Shown here: positions 60,684 through 64,000 of the stretch, in pieces
Layout of the letters: the number at the start of each line of letters is the position of its first letter
Numbering within the stretch: position 1 is the stretch's first letter
Assembly (NCBI RefSeq): GCF_000695095.2
Contig: NZ_CP011454.1
Location: forward strand, 2,418,001-2,482,000
Direction of reading: 5' to 3'
DNA: 64,000 nucleotides
Origin: Gemmatimonas phototrophica
Lineage (GTDB): Bacteria > Gemmatimonadota > Gemmatimonadetes > Gemmatimonadales > Gemmatimonadaceae
Notes under the pieces: generated by a model
Told to the model about the DNA's origin: nothing
Databases searched by the model: none
Seen by the model: the letters and a program-made list of their open reading frames with translations, nothing else
Made by a program: the position numbers and the translations under genes

Positions 60684-62219
60684 TTAATCCGGGGTTAGCA
60701 TTCCATTCATGTCGATCGCCCCCTCGGAGCTATTGACAACAGACTGATACTCACCAGTCATTCCCGACCCTGGGGCGCCGGCCAACGGCAGGGTCACCGT
60801 AAAAGTACTCCCCCGCCCCAGCCGGGACTGGACGTCCAGGGCGCCCCCATGCGCCTGTGCGATCCATTGCGAAATGGCCAGGCCGAGCCCGAAGCCGCCC
60901 CGTTCACTGGCCCGTGACCGCACCCGGTCGGCCCGCCAGAACCGCTCGAACACATACGGAAGATCGGCAGCGGCAATGCCAATACCGGTATCGCGCACCG
61001 CAAACCGCACGACCTGCTCCTCTCGATGCACGGTGATCTCCACCGTGCCGCCGCGCGGCGTGTACTTGATGGCGTTGGTCACGAGATTGAGAAAGAGCTG
61101 CCGCAGGCGGGTGACATCACCCAGCACTTCCGCATTCTCGAAATGCTGCGCTTCAATGATGAGACCGGAATCCTCCCCCAGCAGTCGGGCGGTCTCCACG
61201 ACCTCCCGCGCCAGCGGGGCCAACTCAATGGGTTCCCGATAGAGATCAAACCGTCCTTCGTCGGCGCGGGCGAGTGTGAGGAGCGAATCCACCAGATCGG
61301 CCATGCGGGTGACCTGCTGCAGCGCCTCTTCGAGGGCAATGGCCTGCTCGATTTCACCGGCCGTGGGGTGCATGGCGCGCTCCACGTCGGCCCGCATCAC
61401 GGCCAACGGTGTCTTGAGCTCGTGGCTGGCATCGGCCGTGAAGCGACGCAGCGCGCCGAATGACGTTTCAATGCGTTCGATGAACGCATTGAGCGTGGCT
61501 GACAGGCGGGCCAACTCTTCCCCGGCCGCGCCAATGGCCAGTCGGCGGTGCAGCGAGCGCCCGTCGGTGATCGCTTCCACCTGGTCGATGATGCGGTCAA
61601 TAGGACGGAAGACGCGTCCGGCGATCCCATACGCAAAGATGACCGAGACGGCCACCAGAAACGGCGAGATCACGACCATTGTCCACGCGATGCCGCGCAG
61701 GGTCGCCCCGATTTCGTTGGTGCTCAAGGCGGCATACACGCGATACCGGGCATTGTCACTCAGCGGCACATCACGCGCCGCCAGCAGCACCTTATCGTTG
61801 AACAGCACCACACGCTGCATGACATTGCCCGCGCGGGACTTTCGCGCCGCTTCACTGAACAGATCGCGGTCGGATGTGGAGAGCTCGCGGACCAGTGGTG
61901 ACGCGTAAATGTCGTAGCCGGTGCTGTCCTGTACCAACACATAGCCGTCCAGCAGCGACAGAAACGCGCCCATGCGCTGCCCCACTGAGCGCGCCGCCAA
62001 CGGGTCTTCCTTGATGAGCATCGGCTCCGTACCGGTGGTCCGTGCCAGGTTGATGGCCTTCACGATGTGTTCGGCCTCACTTTGCACGCGCGCTTCCAGT
62101 TCCTGAAACAGGATCTCGCGTCGGACCGCCAGCAACGTGATGGAGAAGATGAACAGCGTCCCGATGGACGCCGCCGTCCAGGCCACCGTCAGCCGCGCGC
62201 GGATGGACCGCATGGCCAT
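60684..62219 (-). CDS. Sensor histidine kinase
   Basis: 511 residues. Helix 1 ([20 protein letters not shown]), a periplasmic sensor of about 130 residues without recognised fold, helix 2 near residue 175, and a HAMP linker. The phospho-acceptor His is in [23 protein letters not shown]-binding N, G1, F and G2 boxes follow: [27 protein letters not shown] and GGFGLGLAI. The kinase phosphorylates the OmpR-type regulator that starts 10 bases upstream. The stimulus is unknown. Confidence 0.93.
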   Translation of the reverse strand: MAMRSIRARLTVAWTAASIGTLFIFSITLLAVRREILFQELEARVQSEAEHIVKAINLARTTGTEPMLIKEDPLAARSVGQRMGAFLSLLDGYVLVQDSTGYDIYASPLVRELSTSDRDLFSEAARKSRAGNVMQRVVLFNDKVLLAARDVPLSDNARYRVYAALSTNEIGATLRGIAWTMVVISPFLVAVSVIFAYGIAGRVFRPIDRIIDQVEAITDGRSLHRRLAIGAAGEELARLSATLNAFIERIETSFGALRRFTADASHELKTPLAVMRADVERAMHPTAGEIEQAIALEEALQQVTRMADLVDSLLTLARADEGRFDLYREPIELAPLAREVVETARLLGEDSGLIIEAQHFENAEVLGDVTRLRQLFLNLVTNAIKYTPRGGTVEITVHREEQVVRFAVRDTGIGIAAADLPYVFERFWRADRVRSRASERGGFGLGLAISQWIAQAHGGALDVQSRLGRGSTFTVTLPLAGAPGSGMTGEYQSVVNSSEGAIDMNGMLTPD

Positions 62220-62229
62220 GAAGACGCTC

Positions 62230-62898
62230 CTACGCGCGAATCATGTAGCCAACCCCACGCACCGTGGTGATCAGCTTCTTCTCGAACTTGGCGTCGATTT
62301 TCTTGCGGAGATGATTAATCACCACGTCGACGATGTTGGTGCCCGGATCAAAATGATATCCCCAGGCATACTCCGTTATGAGCGTGCGGCTCATGACACG
62401 CCCCGCATGGCGCATCAGATACTCCAGCACCGCGAATTCCTTGGGCGTGAGTTCAATGAATTCGTCAGACCGGCGAACCTCCCGCGTCCCCTGATCCAGT
62501 TCGAGATCGCCAACCCGCAGCTGCGGGCTGGCCATGGCGCGGGGGCGGCGCAGCAAGGCTTCCGCGCGCGCGAGCAACTCCTCGAAGGCAAATGGCTTGG
62601 TGACATAGTCGTCGGCCCCGGCCCGCAGTGTTTCCACTTTGGCATCCACCGCATCCTGCGCGGTAAGCACCAGCACCGGGCGCTCAAACCCCTTGGCCCG
62701 CAGCGACCGGAGCACATCGAGACCGTTGCGACCGGGAAGACGCATGTCGAGAATGATCAGATCATACGGCTGCGCCGTGGCCAGCCGTTCACCTTCCAGC
62801 CCGTTATTGCACAAGTCCGCCTGCCACCGCTGTTCCTCCAGGCCGCGACGGACAAATTCCCCTACGGTGGGATCGTCTTCGATCACCAGAATTTTCAT
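62230..62898 (-). CDS. OmpR/PhoB-family response regulator
   Basis: 222 residues. Receiver domain: acidic pair in VIEDDP, phospho-Asp in [13 protein letters not shown], Thr in VLVLTAQD and Lys in TKPFAF. Winged-helix DNA-binding domain with [31 protein letters not shown] and [15 protein letters not shown]. The start overlaps the NtrC-type gene upstream by 4 bases, so the three signalling genes are made together. Confidence 0.95.
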   Translation of the reverse strand: MKILVIEDDPTVGEFVRRGLEEQRWQADLCNNGLEGERLATAQPYDLIILDMRLPGRNGLDVLRSLRAKGFERPVLVLTAQDAVDAKVETLRAGADDYVTKPFAFEELLARAEALLRRPRAMASPQLRVGDLELDQGTREVRRSDEFIELTPKEFAVLEYLMRHAGRVMSRTLITEYAWGYHFDPGTNIVDVVINHLRKKIDAKFEKKLITTVRGVGYMIRA

Positions 62899-64000
62899 AC
62901 GCTTCGTCCCGACGGTCGCTTGAATCCGTATTCACGGATCTTGCGATAGAGAGTTTTGGGCGAGATGCCCAACATCTCGGCGGCCCGGCCCTGATGCCAA
63001 TGACTGCGCTCCAGCACATCGGCAATGTGACGCCGTTCCAGTTCTCCAAGCGACAGCACCTGCGCGGGGGTCGGACGCACCCCGGCCCCCACCTCTGCGC
63101 CCAGCGGCAGGTCCGCGGCCTCGACCACTCCGTTGGTCGCCAACAGCGCCGCCCGTTCCATGACGTTCCGCAACTCCCGCACGTTGCCAGGCCAGCGATA
63201 CTTCTCCAGCGCGCTCAGCGCGTCGTCGGTGAGCCGCAACGAGCGCCCGTAGGCAAACTCGGCCAGAAAGTGCTGCGCCAGCAGGGGAATATCCACGATC
63301 CGCTCTCGCAGCGCCGGCAGCGCGATGCGGATGGTATTGATACGATGCAGCAGGTCGTCGCGGAACGTACCCGCTTGCACCATGCGCGACAGGTCTCGCG
63401 TGCTGGATGCCACCACCCGCACGTCTACTTCCACTTTCTGCGTGCCCCCGACCCGATAGAAGCTGCCTGATTCCAGCGCCCGCAGCAGTTTCCCCTGCAC
63501 CTTGAGGTCCAGGTCACCGACGTTGTCCAGATAGAGTGTGCCACCGGCGGCCAACTCAAACAGCCCCATCCGGCGCTGATCGGCCCCGGGAAACGCCCCC
63601 TTCTCGACACCGAAGAGCTCCATCTCCATAACCGACTCGGCAATGGCAGCGCAGTTCAGATCGACGAACGGCCCCTCGGCGCGCATCCCGTTGGCGTGCA
63701 ACAGACGCGCCACGAGGTCCTTGCCCGTCCCCGACTCGCCACCAATGAGGACGGGTGAGGGGCTGGGGGCAATCTTGTCCACCATGCTGAGCACGGCCGT
63801 CAGCGGCGCAAAGTGCGTCACGAACTGCGAGTGCGGCGTGGCGCGCTGCAGTCGGGACGCCATATGCATATTGTCCCGCGCCAGCATGCGCTTCTCCCAG
63901 GCGCGACGCACCAACGCTTCAATTTCCGCCATGCGATAGGGCTTGGACAGGAAATCGTACGCGCCAAGCTTGAGTGCCGCGATGGCGGTCTCAATGGTCC
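62895..64000 (-). CDS. NtrC-type response regulator with degenerate AAA+ domain, N-terminus outside the window
   Basis: About 367 residues visible; the frame stays open to the window edge. The first residues (IETAIAALKLGAYDFLSKPY) are the end of a receiver domain. The AAA+ domain has an intact Walker A (GGESGTGKDLVA), but the sigma-54-contact loop reads GAFPGA instead of GAFTGA and Walker B reads LYLDNVG instead of LDEIG. The C-terminus has a Fis-type helix-turn-helix with GRAAEMLGISPKTLYRKIRE. It is therefore uncertain that it activates sigma-54 promoters. It overlaps the OmpR-type gene by 4 bases. Confidence 0.9.
   Translation of the reverse strand, partial: TIETAIAALKLGAYDFLSKPYRMAEIEALVRRAWEKRMLARDNMHMASRLQRATPHSQFVTHFAPLTAVLSMVDKIAPSPSPVLIGGESGTGKDLVARLLHANGMRAEGPFVDLNCAAIAESVMEMELFGVEKGAFPGADQRRMGLFELAAGGTLYLDNVGDLDLKVQGKLLRALESGSFYRVGGTQKVEVDVRVVASSTRDLSRMVQAGTFRDDLLHRINTIRIALPALRERIVDIPLLAQHFLAEFAYGRSLRLTDDALSALEKYRWPGNVRELRNVMERAALLATNGVVEAADLPLGAEVGAGVRPTPAQVLSLGELERRHIADVLERSHWHQGRAAEMLGISPKTLYRKIREYGFKRPSGRSV

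Overview
The window is 64 kb of GC-rich core chromosome from a diderm bacterium. I infer a member of the Gemmatimonadota, close to Gemmatimonas. The basis is the overall look of the 16S rRNA, many lipobox lipoproteins, a TonB/ExbB/ExbD system, BamD, and a 1108-residue SecA with an enlarged preprotein-binding region. This is recognition by eye, not a database result. I see no phage, insertion sequence, CRISPR array or obvious transferred island. Most genes lie on the minus strand in long, tightly packed runs with many 4-base start/stop overlaps.

Layout: 1-885, end of a PLP-dependent decarboxylase (+). 972-3130, two exported proteins (-). 3425-8713, a complete rRNA operon (+) with 16S, 23S and 5S, no tRNA in the spacer, and boxA-like antitermination sites before 16S and before 23S. 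9157-23495, one long minus-strand run: gmd, rmd, carB, wbpD, wbpB, wbpE, wbpA, bamD, nadD, secA. It encodes the steps to GDP-D-rhamnose and to UDP-diacetamido-dideoxy-glucuronate, with carbamoyl-phosphate synthase embedded, then outer-membrane assembly, NAD synthesis and protein export. 23646-26953, the alpha ribosomal operon (rpmJ, rpsM, rpsK, rpsD, rpoA, rplQ) with rpmB at its end. 27229-32055, pyrF, pyrD, a TPR-like lipoprotein, a cell-wall amidase and smpB. A tRNA-Leu(CAG) follows at 32202 on the plus strand.

32347-45009 is another minus-strand run. It begins with a CDP-alcohol phosphatidyltransferase and inositol-3-phosphate synthase, an inositol-phospholipid pair. It continues through a lipoprotein, small unknowns, a 2-oxoacid dehydrogenase E2, a frameshifted PHP phosphoesterase, a short-chain dehydrogenase lacking its catalytic Tyr, an unrecognised Rossmann/cysteine-cluster protein, thioredoxin reductase, a metallo-beta-lactamase-fold hydrolase, an aspartase-type lyase and an Rrf2 regulator.

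45123-52877 looks like a peptidoglycan amino-sugar salvage region: NamZ-type exo-muramidase, AmiE-type serine hydrolase, NagB fused to a PIG-L deacetylase domain, a sodium/solute symporter and an N-acetylhexosamine kinase, with an A-type Fe-S carrier in between. 52964-57091 (-) holds an AGMO-like membrane hydroxylase and two transporters. 57180-60571 (-) is a tonB-exbB-exbD-exbD-tonB locus. 60684-64000 (-) is a signalling operon with a histidine kinase, an OmpR-type regulator and an NtrC-type regulator truncated by the window edge. The NtrC-type protein lacks the key residues of its GAFTGA loop and Walker B motif, making it one of the most unusual genes here.
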